From: Terracoccus luteus
Lineage (GTDB): Bacteria; Actinomycetota; Actinomycetes; Actinomycetales; Dermatophilaceae
Length of the DNA: 64,000 nucleotides
Assembly: GCF_003635045.1 (NCBI RefSeq)
Contig: NZ_RBXT01000001.1
Span: forward strand, 248,001 to 312,000
Reading direction: 5' to 3'
Below, one piece after another: positions 25,287 through 33,698 of the stretch. Numbering within the stretch: the first letter of the stretch is position 1; every line of letters starts with the position of its first letter. The notes beneath the pieces are model-generated. The model made no database searches, was not told the origin of the DNA, and was given only the letters and a program-made list of their open reading frames with translations. The position numbers were made by a program, and so were the translations under genes.

Positions 25287-26723
25287 GTGCTCACCCGTGA
25301 CACCGGCCGTCGCCGGTCGCACCCCACCGTCTACGAGCGTCTCGCGCCCCGCCCCGAGGCCGTCGAAGCCGCGCTGGCGGGCTCGCGTGAGGCCGTCTTC
25401 TGGCTCGAGGATGCCGGTGAGCGCCCGTCGCACCCGCCGCTGGCCGGGCGGCGCTCCGCCGACCTCGCCGTCGTCGGCGCCGGCTACGCCGGCCTGTGGA
25501 CCGCCGTGCTCGCCAAGCGGCGCAACCCCGGAGCCCGGGTCGTCGTGCTCGAGGCGGGTCGGGTCGGCTGGGCCGCCTCGGGCCGCAACGGCGGCTTCTG
25601 CGAGGCGTCGCTGACCCACGGCGAAAGCAACGGGCGCTCGCGGTGGCCCGACGAGTACGACGAGCTCGACCGGCTGGGCCGCGAGAACCTCGACGCCCTG
25701 GCCGCCGACGTCACCGAGCTGAGGCTCGACTGCCAGCTCGAGCGCACCGGGATGCTCAGCGTCGCCGTCGAGCCCCACCAGGTCGCCTGGGCCCACGAGA
25801 GCGGCGAGCCGCTCGACCGGGACGGGGTGCGGGCACGCCTCGACAGCCCCATCGCCCTCGCCGGCGGCTTCGAGGCGGACACCTGCGCGCTCGTGCACCC
25901 GGCCCGGCTCGCCCTCGAGCTGGCCCGGGTTGCCGTGGGGCTCGGGGTCGAGGTCCACGAGCACACGCGTGTCACCGGCCTCGGCTCGTCGCGGTCGGGC
26001 CCGGTCACCCTGACCACACAGGCCGGTTCGGTCGTGGCCGACCGGGTCGCCTTGTGCACCAACGTGTTCCCGTCGCTCGTGCGTCGAACCCGTTGGCACA
26101 CCGTGCCCGTCTACGACTACGTCCTCATGACGGAGCCGCTGACGCCGAGCCAGCTCGCGTCCGTCGGGTGGCACGGTCGTGAGGGCGTCGGGGACCTCGC
26201 CAACCAGTTCCACTACCTGCGCCTCACGGCGGACGACCGCATCCTCTTCGGGGGCTACGACGCGGTCTACCACTACGGGCGGCGGGTGCGACCGGCCTAC
26301 GAGCACCGGCCCGACAGCCACCGGCGGCTGGCCGCGCACTTCCTCACGATGTTCCCTCAGCTCGACGGGGTGCGCTTCAGCCACCGCTGGGCGGGCGCCA
26401 TCGACACGTCGACGCAGTTCTGCGCGTTCCACGGCCTGGCCCGGGGCGGCCGCGTCGCCTACGCGGCCGGGTTCACCGGCCTCGGCGTCGGTGCCACCCG
26501 GTTCGCGGCCGAGGTCATGCTCGACCGTCTCTCGGGGTTGGCCACCCCCCGCACCGACCTGCAGATGGTGCGGCGTCTGCCGCTGCCGTTCCCGCCGGAG
26601 CCCGTCGCGTCGGCCGGCATCCAGCTCACGCGGGCCTCGCTCGACCGGGCCGACCACCGGGAGGGGCGGCGCAACCTGCTGCTGCGCACCCTCGACCGCC
26701 TCGGCCTCGGGTTCGACTCGTGA
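25287..26723 (+). CDS. FAD-dependent amine-oxidase-like oxidoreductase (DAO family)
   Basis: A 478-residue flavoprotein. The FAD fold is LAVVGAGYAGLWTAVLAKRR, with VVVLEAGRVGWAASGRNGGF as the continuation (covering about 55-105), typical of D-amino-acid-oxidase/PuuB-like enzymes. The C-terminal FAD contact is RVAYAAGFTGLGVGATRFA. Members oxidise amines or N-methyl amino acids such as gamma-glutamylputrescine; the substrate here is not determined. The GTG at 25287 has GGAG 4-5 bases upstream. Its stop overlaps the next start (GTGA). Confidence 0.87.
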   Translation: MLTRDTGRRRSHPTVYERLAPRPEAVEAALAGSREAVFWLEDAGERPSHPPLAGRRSADLAVVGAGYAGLWTAVLAKRRNPGARVVVLEAGRVGWAASGRNGGFCEASLTHGESNGRSRWPDEYDELDRLGRENLDALAADVTELRLDCQLERTGMLSVAVEPHQVAWAHESGEPLDRDGVRARLDSPIALAGGFEADTCALVHPARLALELARVAVGLGVEVHEHTRVTGLGSSRSGPVTLTTQAGSVVADRVALCTNVFPSLVRRTRWHTVPVYDYVLMTEPLTPSQLASVGWHGREGVGDLANQFHYLRLTADDRILFGGYDAVYHYGRRVRPAYEHRPDSHRRLAAHFLTMFPQLDGVRFSHRWAGAIDTSTQFCAFHGLARGGRVAYAAGFTGLGVGATRFAAEVMLDRLSGLATPRTDLQMVRRLPLPFPPEPVASAGIQLTRASLDRADHREGRRNLLLRTLDRLGLGFDS

Positions 26724-27046
26724 TCTACCACCTCGCGCTGCGCTCGCACTGGCTCGAGGCCCGGCGCACCGGTCGCTACCCGTGGTCGACGCTGGGTCGC
26801 ACCGTCGAGCAGGAGGGCTTCGTGCACCTGTCGTCCGACGCGCAGTGGCCGGTCGTGCGTGCCGCCTTCTACCGCGGCGTCACCGAACCGCTCGTGCTGC
26901 TGCACGTCGACGCGTCGCTGCTCGCCGACCCGCTCGTCGTCGAGGTCGGCAACCCCGCGACGGGCGAGACCTTCCCGCACCTCTACGGGCCGCTGCCCGT
27001 CGAGGCCGTCGTCGACACGACGGAGCTGGTGCCGCCGCACGGCTGA
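26720..27046 (+). CDS. DUF952 domain protein
   Basis: A 108-residue protein with the DUF952 pattern IYHLALRSHW, GFVHLSSDAQ, LVLLHVDASLL and FPHLYGPLPVEAVV. DUF952 proteins are small cytoplasmic proteins, distantly like ADP-ribosyltransferase folds, of unknown function. The GTG start at 26720 overlaps the stop of the flavoprotein, so it belongs to that operon. Its 3' end is 8 bases from the convergent arfB gene. Confidence 0.88.
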   Translation: MIYHLALRSHWLEARRTGRYPWSTLGRTVEQEGFVHLSSDAQWPVVRAAFYRGVTEPLVLLHVDASLLADPLVVEVGNPATGETFPHLYGPLPVEAVVDTTELVPPHG

Positions 27047-27054
27047 CGGGGCCG

Positions 27055-27528
27055 TCAGTCGTCGCGACCGGGTCGCCGACGCGTGGCCTTGACCTCGGAC
27101 CGCTGCTGCTTGCCGGCCAGACGTCGCCGCTGCGAGCCCCGTGTCGGCTTCGTCGCCCGGCGCGCGGGTGGCGGGGGAGCCAGCGCCTCCCTGAGGATGC
27201 CGGCCAGCCGTTGCCGCGCGGCCGCGCGGTTGCGCAGCTGGGCCCGGTGCTCGGACGCGACGACGGTGACCCGGCCGTCCGGGTACCTCCCGCCGAGGGA
27301 CCGCAGGGCGCGCTCGCGCTGGGTGTCCGTCAGGGCGGACGTCGTCGTGAGGTCGAGCACGAGCTCGACGCGGCTGTCGGTCGTGTTGACGCCCTGCCCG
27401 CCCGGTCCCGACGAGCGGCTGAACCGCTCGAGCAGGTCGGCGGCGGGCACGACGAGGCCGTCGCGCAGGCCCGGACCCGGCGCGACGACGAGGTCGGCTC
27501 CCGGCGACGTCACGTCCACGGCATCCAC
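27055..27528 (-). CDS. arfB: peptidyl-tRNA hydrolase ArfB-type ribosome rescue factor
   Basis: A 157-residue protein with the catalytic GGQ loop in SGPGGQGVNTTDSRVEL (about 40-56) and a basic C-terminal tail (RRATKPTRGSQRRRLAGKQQ, then more Arg/Lys) that inserts into the mRNA channel. This is the ArfB/YaeJ (ICT1) class, which releases stalled ribosomes without a stop codon. It is too short for a normal release factor. The start is uncertain: GTG 27528 or the in-frame GTG 27519. Two 16-base direct repeats lie just upstream. Confidence 0.88.
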   Translation of the reverse strand: MDAVDVTSPGADLVVAPGPGLRDGLVVPAADLLERFSRSSGPGGQGVNTTDSRVELVLDLTTTSALTDTQRERALRSLGGRYPDGRVTVVASEHRAQLRNRAAARQRLAGILREALAPPPPARRATKPTRGSQRRRLAGKQQRSEVKATRRRPGRDD

Positions 27529-27538
27529 CCTGTCACCC

Positions 27539-27576
27539 CACCCGTCGAGTGGGCGCTCAGCACCCGTCGAGTGGGC
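27539..27576. repeat. pair of 16-base direct repeats upstream of arfB
   Basis: CACCCGTCGAGTGGGC occurs at 27539-27554 and again at 27561-27576, identical, with a 22-base period (about two helical turns). They lie 11-48 bases upstream of the arfB start and just after the end of the SDR gene. A regulator binding in tandem on one DNA face is one reading; a local duplication is another. Confidence 0.7.
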
Positions 27577-27583
27577 AGCCGGG

Positions 27584-28360
27584 TCAGCGCGGGGGCATGC
27601 GGAGGGCGCCGTCGAGGCGGATGACCTCCCCGTTGAGCATCGGGTTGTCGACGATGTGGCGCACGAGGTTGGCGTACTCGTCGGGGCGGCCCAGCCGCGA
27701 GGGGTGCGGCACCTGCGCCTCCAGCACCTGCTTCACCTCGCCGGGCAGGCCCGAGAGCATCGGCGTCTCGAAGGTGCCGGGGGCGATGGTCATGACGCGG
27801 ATGGCCTTGTCGGCGAGGTCACGCGCGGCCGACAGGGTGAGCCCGACGACGCCGCCCTTGCTCGCGGCGTAGGCCGCCTGGCCGATCTGCCCGTCGTAGG
27901 CGGCGATGCTCGCCGTGTTGACGATGACGCCGCGGTCACCGTCGACCGGCTCGTTGGCGAGCATCGCGGCGGCGGTCAGCCGCAGCACGTTGAAGGAGCC
28001 GACGAGGTTGATCTCGACGACCGTGCGGAAGGTGTCGAGGGGGAGGGGTCCGTTGCGGCCGATGACCCGACCGGGCGTGGCCACCCCGGCGCAGCTGACG
28101 GCCAGGCGCAGCTCGCCCATCGACGTCGCGCGGTCGACCGCGGCCTGCACCTGGCCCTCGTCGCGGACGTCGGCGGCGACGAAGACGGCACTGCCGGAAC
28201 GTTGCCCGTCGAGCTCGGCCGCGACCTCGGGCCCGGCCGACCCGTCGAGGTCGACGACGACGACGCTCGCGCCGTCGGCGACGAGGCGACGCGCGGTGGC
28301 CGCGCCGAGGCCGGAGCCGCCACCCGTGACGAGGGCGACGGTGGACGAGTTCAGCTGCAT
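27584..28360 (-). CDS. SDR family 3-hydroxyacyl-CoA dehydrogenase-like protein
   Basis: A 258-residue short-chain dehydrogenase. The cofactor site is [16 protein letters not shown] (about 11-26) with Asp in VVVVDLDG, indicating NAD+ preference. The catalytic residues are Ser in [10 protein letters not shown], then Tyr and Lys in AYAASKGG. The sequence resembles the type-2 3-hydroxyacyl-CoA dehydrogenase (HSD10-like) group. The acyl-CoA dehydrogenase 79 bases upstream on the same strand supports a beta-oxidation or branched-chain amino-acid role. GAAAGG precedes the ATG. Confidence 0.87.
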   Translation of the reverse strand: MQLNSSTVALVTGGGSGLGAATARRLVADGASVVVVDLDGSAGPEVAAELDGQRSGSAVFVAADVRDEGQVQAAVDRATSMGELRLAVSCAGVATPGRVIGRNGPLPLDTFRTVVEINLVGSFNVLRLTAAAMLANEPVDGDRGVIVNTASIAAYDGQIGQAAYAASKGGVVGLTLSAARDLADKAIRVMTIAPGTFETPMLSGLPGEVKQVLEAQVPHPSRLGRPDEYANLVRHIVDNPMLNGEVIRLDGALRMPPR

Positions 28361-28439
28361 GGCAGGGCCTTTCGACGGAGCGAGGCGGTCGGGGGCGGGA
28401 GGAGCGGGTGACGCGGCCCGTCGGGGCCGGGTGCGAGGG

Positions 28440-29585
28440 TCAGGACCCGAGCAGGTGCCGGCTGATGACGAGACGCTGGATCTGGTTGGTGCCCTCGAAG
28501 ATCTGGGTGACCTTGGCCTCGCGCATGTAGCGCTCGAGGGGGAAGTCCTCCGTGTAGCCCGCGCCGCCGAGCACCTGCACGGCGTCGGTCGTCACCTTCA
28601 TCGCCGTGTCGGTGGCGACGAGCTTGGCGACGGCGGCCTCCTTGGCGAAGGGGCGTCCGGCGTCCTTGAGTCGGGCGGCGTGCAGGTAGGTCGCACGAGC
28701 CGTCGTCACCGCGGCCTCCATGTCGGCGAGCATGAACGCGAGGCCCTGGAAGGTCGCGATGGCCCGGCCGAACTGCTGCCGCTGCTTCGCGTAGTCGGCG
28801 GCGGCGTCGAGGGCACACTGGGCGAGTCCCGTTGCGGCGGCGGCGATCCCGAGCCGACCGGCGTCGAGTGCCGACAGGGCCATGCGCATGCCCTGTCCCG
28901 GTTCGCCCACGAGGTGGTCGGCGGCGACGGGCGTGTTCTCGAAGGTCACCTGGGCCACCGGGTCGCAGTGCAGGCCCATCTTGCGCTCGGGGGCGCCGAA
29001 GCTGATGCCCGCCGCGTCGGCCGGGACGACGAAGGTCGACAGTCCCCTGCCGCCGGTGTCGGCGGTGCGCGCGAAGGTCGTGTACCAGTCGGCGTGGCCG
29101 GCGTGGGAGATCCACGACTTGGTGCCCTTGAGCGACCAGCCGTCGTCGGTCGGGGTGGCCCGGGTGGTCATCGAGCCGATGTCGCTGCCGGCCAGTGCCT
29201 CCGAGAGGCAGTACGCGCCGAGGGTCTCGCCCGAGAGCATGCCGGGCAGCAGGGCCTCCTGCTGAGCCCGGGTGCCGAAGGTGGCGACGGGGTAGGCCGT
29301 GAGCCCGTGGACGCTGACCCCGACGGCCACGCTCATCCATGCCGTCGCGATCTCCTCGACGACCTGGAGGTAGACCTCGTAGGGCTGCTCCGCCCCGCCG
29401 AACTCCTCCGGGTAGGGCAGCGAGAGCAGTCCGGCCCGCCCGAGGGTCGTGAAGGCCTTCTCCGGGAAGGCGTGCGAGCGCTCGGCGTGGTCGACCTCCG
29501 GGGCGAGGTCCTTGCGGCAGATCTCGCGGGTGAGCTCGATGAGGTCGTCGGCGTCGTCGGTGGGCATCAGCCTCGTCGCTGGCAT
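28440..29585 (-). CDS. acyl-CoA dehydrogenase
   Basis: A 381-residue FAD acyl-CoA dehydrogenase, which forms the alpha-beta double bond of acyl-CoAs. Signatures are [15 protein letters not shown] (flavin loop), the domain around [10 protein letters not shown], and the C-terminal [20 protein letters not shown] with [15 protein letters not shown]; the Glu in FEGT is the usual catalytic base position. I chose ATG 29585 because a TACTAT -10 box ends 6 bases before it with no ribosome site between, which points to a leaderless mRNA. A TTG at 29621 gives a longer frame with little support. Confidence 0.9.
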   Translation of the reverse strand: MPATRLMPTDDADDLIELTREICRKDLAPEVDHAERSHAFPEKAFTTLGRAGLLSLPYPEEFGGAEQPYEVYLQVVEEIATAWMSVAVGVSVHGLTAYPVATFGTRAQQEALLPGMLSGETLGAYCLSEALAGSDIGSMTTRATPTDDGWSLKGTKSWISHAGHADWYTTFARTADTGGRGLSTFVVPADAAGISFGAPERKMGLHCDPVAQVTFENTPVAADHLVGEPGQGMRMALSALDAGRLGIAAAATGLAQCALDAAADYAKQRQQFGRAIATFQGLAFMLADMEAAVTTARATYLHAARLKDAGRPFAKEAAVAKLVATDTAMKVTTDAVQVLGGAGYTEDFPLERYMREAKVTQIFEGTNQIQRLVISRHLLGS

Positions 29586-29593
29586 GCGGAAAT

Positions 29594-29599
29594 AGTAGG
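29594..29599 (-). promoter_or_regulatory. -10 box of leaderless acyl-CoA dehydrogenase mRNA
   Basis: On the complement TACTAT lies 6 bases before ATG 29585, with TTGGGA 18 bases upstream as a partial -35. Transcription would start at or next to the A of the ATG. Confidence 0.55.
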
Positions 29600-29637
29600 A
29601 CGTCCGAGCATCTTCTCCCAAAGCGTCGCTCCGGGGC

Positions 29638-29665
29638 TTGACGGCGAGGGGCGGGCGGGTATGTG
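29638..29665 (+). promoter_or_regulatory. promoter of the arsR-SRPBCC-VOC operon
   Basis: TTGACG (29638-29643) and TATGTG (29660-29665) are spaced by 16 bases, upstream of the ArsR gene. The -10 end overlaps the palindromic operator that follows, so repressor binding would block polymerase. Confidence 0.55.
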
Positions 29666-29685
29666 ATCAACCAAGCGGTTGATCA
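29664..29685. promoter_or_regulatory. ArsR-type operator, perfect palindrome
   Basis: TGATCAACC, four bases, then GGTTGATCA gives perfect 9-base arms over 22 bases. It sits directly between the -10 box and the ArsR gene start, the usual place for autorepression. CAACC-N4-GGTTG half-sites are common for ArsR proteins encoded beside SRPBCC/AHSA1 genes. Confidence 0.8.
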
Positions 29686-29700
29686 ATGGGAGCGTTGACA

Positions 29701-30120
29701 ATGACGGATGCAGACAGGGCCGAGGAGGCGCTCGACCGCGCCTTCGCCGCCCTGGCCGACCCCGTCCGCCGCGCCCTCGTGGCCCGTCTCAGCCGCGGCC
29801 CCGCCACCGTCAACGAGCTCGCCGAGCCGTTCCCCATCAGCAAGCAGGCGGTCAGCCGCCACATCCAGGTGCTCGAGGCCGCAGGCCTCGTCAGCCGAAC
29901 CCGCGACGCGCAACGCCGCCCGGTGCACCTCGAGGCGGCCCGCCTCGAGGCGATGACGGCCTGGATCGACGGCTACCGCCTCGCCCTCGAGCGGCGCTAC
30001 CGCGTCCTCGACGACCTCCTGAGTGCCGACGACGGTCGGCGACGGAGCAGCACACAGCAGCACGAGCACCACCCCACGTCCGGCCGCCCGGCCGGACGCC
30101 CCCGGAAGGAGCAGTCATGA
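29701..30120 (+). CDS. ArsR family transcriptional repressor
   Basis: A 139-residue winged-helix regulator. AFAALADPVRRALVARLSRG (about 13-32), TVNELAEPFPISKQAVSRHI and QVLEAAGLVSRTRDAQRRPV form the helix-turn-helix and wing. There are no Cys metal sites, so it is not a metal sensor; it belongs to the group paired with SRPBCC proteins. I prefer ATG 29701 because GGGAG lies 8 bases upstream; the earlier in-frame ATG at 29686 abuts the operator. The C-terminal 25 residues are His/Gln/Arg-rich. It overlaps the SRPBCC gene (ATGA). Confidence 0.92.
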   Translation: MTDADRAEEALDRAFAALADPVRRALVARLSRGPATVNELAEPFPISKQAVSRHIQVLEAAGLVSRTRDAQRRPVHLEAARLEAMTAWIDGYRLALERRYRVLDDLLSADDGRRRSSTQQHEHHPTSGRPAGRPRKEQS

Positions 30121-30635
30121 CCAACGCGCTCACCCTCGACGTTCCCGCAGGCGTGCCGTGGATCGACTTCCGACGCGAGTTCGACGCGCCGGCCGCAGCG
30201 GTGTGGAACGCGCACCGCGACCCCGACCTCGTGTCCCGGTGGCTCGGGCCGCACGGCTACGAGATGGTGGTCGAGCGCTGGGACTTCACGACCGGCGGCG
30301 GCTACCGGTACGTCCACCGTGACCCCGACGACCCCGAGGGCGGTGAGTACGGGTTCCGGGGCGCGTTCCACACCGTCCGCGAGGACCTCGTCGTGCAGAC
30401 CTTCGAGTACGACGGCATGCCCGACGAGGTCGCTCTCGAGCTCCTGCGCTTCGTCGACCTCGGTGACGGCCGCTGCCGCCTCGAGGGCCGCAGCATCGGC
30501 ACCACCGTCGAGGGCCGTGACGCCATGGTCCAGAGCGGCATGGAGACGGGGATGGCGCAGGGCTACGAGCGGCTCGACGGGCTGCTCGTCCCTGCCGCCG
30601 CCGCGCCGTCGGCCGACCGGACGACGGGGGCCTGA
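30117..30635 (+). CDS. SRPBCC (AHSA1-like) domain protein
   Basis: A 172-residue START/Bet v 1-like protein. It has the AHSA1 pattern IDFRREFDAPAAAVWNAHRD, VSRWLGPHGYEM, FTTGGGYRYVHRDP and GMPDEVALELLRFVDLGDGR. Such proteins bind hydrophobic ligands in a cavity; many partner with the ArsR regulator encoded just upstream, as here, though the ligand is unknown. It is coupled by ATGA to arsR and followed after 3 bases by the VOC gene. Confidence 0.9.
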   Translation: MTNALTLDVPAGVPWIDFRREFDAPAAAVWNAHRDPDLVSRWLGPHGYEMVVERWDFTTGGGYRYVHRDPDDPEGGEYGFRGAFHTVREDLVVQTFEYDGMPDEVALELLRFVDLGDGRCRLEGRSIGTTVEGRDAMVQSGMETGMAQGYERLDGLLVPAAAAPSADRTTGA

Positions 30636-30638
30636 GCC

Positions 30639-31061
30639 GTGGACTGGACCCTCGAGGTCGTCGTCGTGCCCGTGTCTGACCTCGACCGTGCGGTCGGGTT
30701 CTACCGCGACCGGGTCGGGTTCCACCTCGACCACGAGGTGCGCAACGAGCACATGCACATCGCCCAGCTGACACCGCCGGGGTCGGGCTGCTCGATCGTC
30801 GTGGGCGACCTGCCCGCCCAGCGGGCGATGGCGCCCGGCTCGCTGCACGGCATCCAGCTCGTCGTGTCCGACGCTCGCACGGCGCACGACGAGCTGACCG
30901 CCCGCGGTGTCGAGTGCTCCGAGGTCACCTCGTTCGACGAACGCGACGGCAGCACGTTCTTCGGGTTCTCCGACCCCGACGGCAACTCGTGGTCGGTGCA
31001 GGAGATCCGGGCGCGGGCCGAGCGCCCGCTCATGCCGGGGCGGCCCCCGACGGGAGGGTGA
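30639..31061 (+). CDS. VOC/glyoxalase family protein
   Basis: A 140-residue vicinal-oxygen-chelate protein with two beta-alpha-beta modules: EVVVVPVSDLDRAVGFYRDR at the N terminus and GIQLVVSDARTAHDEL with FFGFSDPDGNSWSVQEI at the C terminus. Possible metal ligands are His41/Glu-type residues and the final Glu. The function could be detoxification or dioxygenase-like and cannot be assigned. It is the third gene of the ArsR-controlled operon. It overlaps the convergent map gene tail to tail by 32 bases. Confidence 0.88.
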   Translation: MDWTLEVVVVPVSDLDRAVGFYRDRVGFHLDHEVRNEHMHIAQLTPPGSGCSIVVGDLPAQRAMAPGSLHGIQLVVSDARTAHDELTARGVECSEVTSFDERDGSTFFGFSDPDGNSWSVQEIRARAERPLMPGRPPTGG

Positions 31062-31830
31062 GCACCTCGACGCCCGACTCGGTGACGGCCACCGTGTGCT
31101 CGCTGTGCGCCGTCCGGCATCCGGTCGCACTGCGCAGGGTCCACCCGTCGGCGTCGGTGACGAGCTCGTCGGTGTCGGCCATGACCCACGGCTCGATGGC
31201 GAGCAGCAGGCCCGGGCGCAGCGTGTAGCCGCGACCGGGCCTGCCGTCGTTGGCGATGTGCGGGTCCTGGTGCATGGTCGTGCCGACCCCGTGGCCGCCG
31301 AACTGGGTGTTGACGCGGTAGCCCGCGCCCTTGACGACCTGGCCGATGGCGTGCGACAGGTCGCCGACCCGGGCGCCGGGGCGCACCACGTCGACGGCGG
31401 CGGCGAGGGCGCGCTCGGTCGTCGCGATGAGGTCGAGGTCGGTCGCGCCGGCGCCGGCGCCACCGCCGTCACCCTCGACGACGAAGCTGATGGCCGAGTC
31501 GGCGACGATGCCGTCGAGGGAGACCGCGAGGTCGAGCGAGACGAGGTCGCCGGCCGCCAGCGCGTAGTCGTGGGGGCGGCCGTGCAGCACGGCGTCGTTG
31601 ACCGACGTGCACACGTGGTGGGCGAAGGGCCCGCGACCGAACGACGGGGCGTAGTCGACGTAGCACGACTGGGCGCCGGCCTCGTCGATGAGCCGGGCCG
31701 TGAGGCGGTCGAGCTCGAGCAGGTTGGTGCCGACGGCGCTGCGGGCCTTGAGCGTCTGCAGGATGTCGGCGACGAGCCGGCCCGTGGCGCGGGCGCGGGG
31801 CAGGTCGCTGGGTCGCAGCACCTCGATCAT
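31030..31830 (-). CDS. map: type I methionine aminopeptidase
   Basis: A 266-residue methionyl aminopeptidase that removes the N-terminal Met of new proteins. The five metal ligands are visible: Asp in LVSLDLAVSL, Asp in DGIVADSAIS, His in FGGHGVGTTMHQDPHI, Glu in LLLAIEPWV and Glu in TAHSEHTVAVT. I chose ATG 31830 after a GGGGGA ribosome site. A gene of this type next to an XRE regulator is probably a second, regulated copy and not the one beside secY/adk, but that cannot be checked here. Confidence 0.92.
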   Translation of the reverse strand: MIEVLRPSDLPRARATGRLVADILQTLKARSAVGTNLLELDRLTARLIDEAGAQSCYVDYAPSFGRGPFAHHVCTSVNDAVLHGRPHDYALAAGDLVSLDLAVSLDGIVADSAISFVVEGDGGGAGAGATDLDLIATTERALAAAVDVVRPGARVGDLSHAIGQVVKGAGYRVNTQFGGHGVGTTMHQDPHIANDGRPGRGYTLRPGLLLAIEPWVMADTDELVTDADGWTLRSATGCRTAHSEHTVAVTESGVEVLTLPSGAAPA

Positions 31831-31883
31831 CGTGGGTCCCCCGGGGTTTCTGGTGGTCGGTCGACGGGTCGTCGGCCGGATAA

Positions 31884-31918
31884 CTATCCCGGCCATGCTA
31901 TCCCGGTACTATCATCGG
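31884..31918. promoter_or_regulatory. operator repeats between map and the XRE gene
   Basis: CTATCCCGG is present at 31884-31892 and 31898-31906 (14-base period) and a related CTATCATCGG at 31909-31918. The last copy overlaps TACTAT (31907-31912), a -10 box 9 bases before the XRE start. The array lies in the 91-base divergent gap and is a likely autoregulatory site for the XRE protein. Confidence 0.55.
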
Positions 31919-31921
31919 CTC

Positions 31922-32209
31922 ATGGTCCGCCTGCCGCACACGCCCGAGGAGGTCGAGCGCGGCCGCCGCCTCGGCGCCCTGCTGCGCCGGGCCCGCGGCG
32001 AGCGCTCCCTGCTGCACACCGCCCTCGACGCCGGGGTCTCGCCCGAGACGCTGCGCAAGATCGAGACCGGGCGGGTCGCCACCCCTGCCTTCCCGACCGT
32101 CGCCGCCGTCGCCGCGGTGCTCGGCCTGTCGCTGGATGCCGTGTGGGCCGAGATGAGCGGCGCGGACCCCTCGCGCGGGGTCGGGATGCGGCAGCGCGCG
32201 GCCTCCTGA
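31922..32209 (+). CDS. XRE family transcriptional regulator
   Basis: A 95-residue protein consisting almost entirely of a Cro/CI helix-turn-helix: GRRLGALLRRARGERSLL, HTALDAGVSPETLRKIETGR and AFPTVAAVAAVLGLSLDAVW. ATG 31922 is the best start; an in-frame ATG at 31895 would include the operator repeats. It is divergent from map and probably controls it. Confidence 0.88.
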   Translation: MVRLPHTPEEVERGRRLGALLRRARGERSLLHTALDAGVSPETLRKIETGRVATPAFPTVAAVAAVLGLSLDAVWAEMSGADPSRGVGMRQRAAS

Positions 32210-32263
32210 CGGCCCGTCCGGCGGGCGTGGGCCGGCGTCCGACGGGAGCGGCATACTGAGCCC

Positions 32264-33625
32264 ATGAGCACCGTGACCCCCGTCCAGCCCCAGCACGTCG
32301 AGCAGAAGCGCGTCCTCACCACGGCCATCCCCGGCCCGCGGTCGACGGCGCTCCAGGCGCGCAAGACCGCCGCCGTCTCCGCCGGGGTCAGCACGGGTCT
32401 GCCGGTGTACGTCGAGCGCGCGGGCGGCGGCATCCTCGTCGACGTCGACGGCAACCAGCTCATCGACTTCGGGTCGGGCATCGCCGTCACCACGGTCGGC
32501 AACGCCGCGCCGCGGGTCGTCGACCGCGTCACCGCCCAGGTCGCCGACTTCACCCACACGTGCTTCATGGTGACGCCCTACGAGGAGTACCTCGAGGTCG
32601 CCGAGGCGCTCAACGAGCTGACGCCGGGCAATCACGAGAAGCGCACCGCCCTGTTCAACTCCGGCGCCGAGGCGGTCGAGAACGCCGTCAAGGTCGCCCG
32701 CCACCACACGGGCCGCCAGGCGGTCGTCGCCTTCGACCACGCGTACCACGGACGCACCAACCTCACGATGGCGCTCACGGCCAAGAACATGCCGTACAAG
32801 CACAAGTTCGGGCCCTTCGCCAACGAGGTCTACCGCGCCCCGATGAGCTACCCCTTCCGCTGGCCGGGCGGCCCCGCCGACTGCGCCAAGGAGAGCTTCG
32901 ACGCCTTCGTGTCCCAGGTGCACGCCCAGGTCGGCGAGGACAACGTCGCCGCCGTCATCCTCGAGCCGATCCAGGGCGAGGGCGGGTTCATCGTGCCGGC
33001 GCCGGGCTTCGTCGCGCAGGTGGCCGAGTGGTGCAGCGAGAACGGCATCCTCTTCATCGCCGACGAGGTGCAGACCGGGTTCTGCCGCACCGGTGACTGG
33101 TTCGCCAGCGAGCACGAGGGCGTCGTGCCCGACATCATCACGACGGCCAAGGGGATGGCCGGCGGCCTGCCCCTCGCCGGGGTGACGGGGCGCGCGGAGG
33201 TCATGGACGCCGTGCACGGCGGCGGCCTCGGTGGCACCTACGGCGGCAACCCGGTCGCCTGCGCCTCGGCCCTCGGAGCCATCGAGACGATGCGGGAGGA
33301 GGACCTCTGCGGTCGCGCCCGTGAGGTGGAGGCCCTCTTCATGCCGCGCCTGCGCGCCCTCGCCGAGCGCTTCCCCCAGATCGGCGACATCCGCGGTCGC
33401 GGAGCGATGCTCGCCGTCGAGCTCGTCAACGGCCCCGGCGACCTCACCCCGAACTCGGCCCTCACGGCCGCCGTCAACAAGGCCTGCCACGCCGAGGGTC
33501 TCGTCACCCTCACGTGCGGCACGTACGGCAACGTCTTCCGCTTCCTGCCGCCGCTGGCCGCGGGCGACGACCTGCTGAGCGAGGGTCTCGACATCTTCGA
33601 GCAGGCGTTCGCCGCGTCGGTCTGA
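32264..33625 (+). CDS. gabT: 4-aminobutyrate aminotransferase
   Basis: A 453-residue class-III PLP aminotransferase moving the amino group of GABA to 2-oxoglutarate. Seen are NSGAEAVENAVKVAR (cofactor phosphate region), DHAYHGRTNLTMALT, ILEPIQGEGGFIVPA, IADEVQTGFCRTG and the Schiff-base Lys in TTAKGMAGGLPLAG. Length and motifs match GabT better than acetylornithine transaminase. A CATACT box ends 6 bases before the ATG, indicating a leaderless message. No succinate-semialdehyde dehydrogenase is adjacent. Confidence 0.93.
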   Translation: MSTVTPVQPQHVEQKRVLTTAIPGPRSTALQARKTAAVSAGVSTGLPVYVERAGGGILVDVDGNQLIDFGSGIAVTTVGNAAPRVVDRVTAQVADFTHTCFMVTPYEEYLEVAEALNELTPGNHEKRTALFNSGAEAVENAVKVARHHTGRQAVVAFDHAYHGRTNLTMALTAKNMPYKHKFGPFANEVYRAPMSYPFRWPGGPADCAKESFDAFVSQVHAQVGEDNVAAVILEPIQGEGGFIVPAPGFVAQVAEWCSENGILFIADEVQTGFCRTGDWFASEHEGVVPDIITTAKGMAGGLPLAGVTGRAEVMDAVHGGGLGGTYGGNPVACASALGAIETMREEDLCGRAREVEALFMPRLRALAERFPQIGDIRGRGAMLAVELVNGPGDLTPNSALTAAVNKACHAEGLVTLTCGTYGNVFRFLPPLAAGDDLLSEGLDIFEQAFAASV

Positions 33626-33698
33626 GTCGTCCCGAGCCGGCGCCGGCGCGCCACCGGGGCCCCCGGCCGTGCCGGCCCGAGCCGGCAGGGCCCGGGCC

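Noticed and set aside
22467..26657. Open minus-strand frame of about 1396 codons
   Set aside because: Only the part from 24131 is the subtilase; the upstream part runs antisense to or through other well-supported genes and has the low-complexity composition expected of GC-rich shadow frames.
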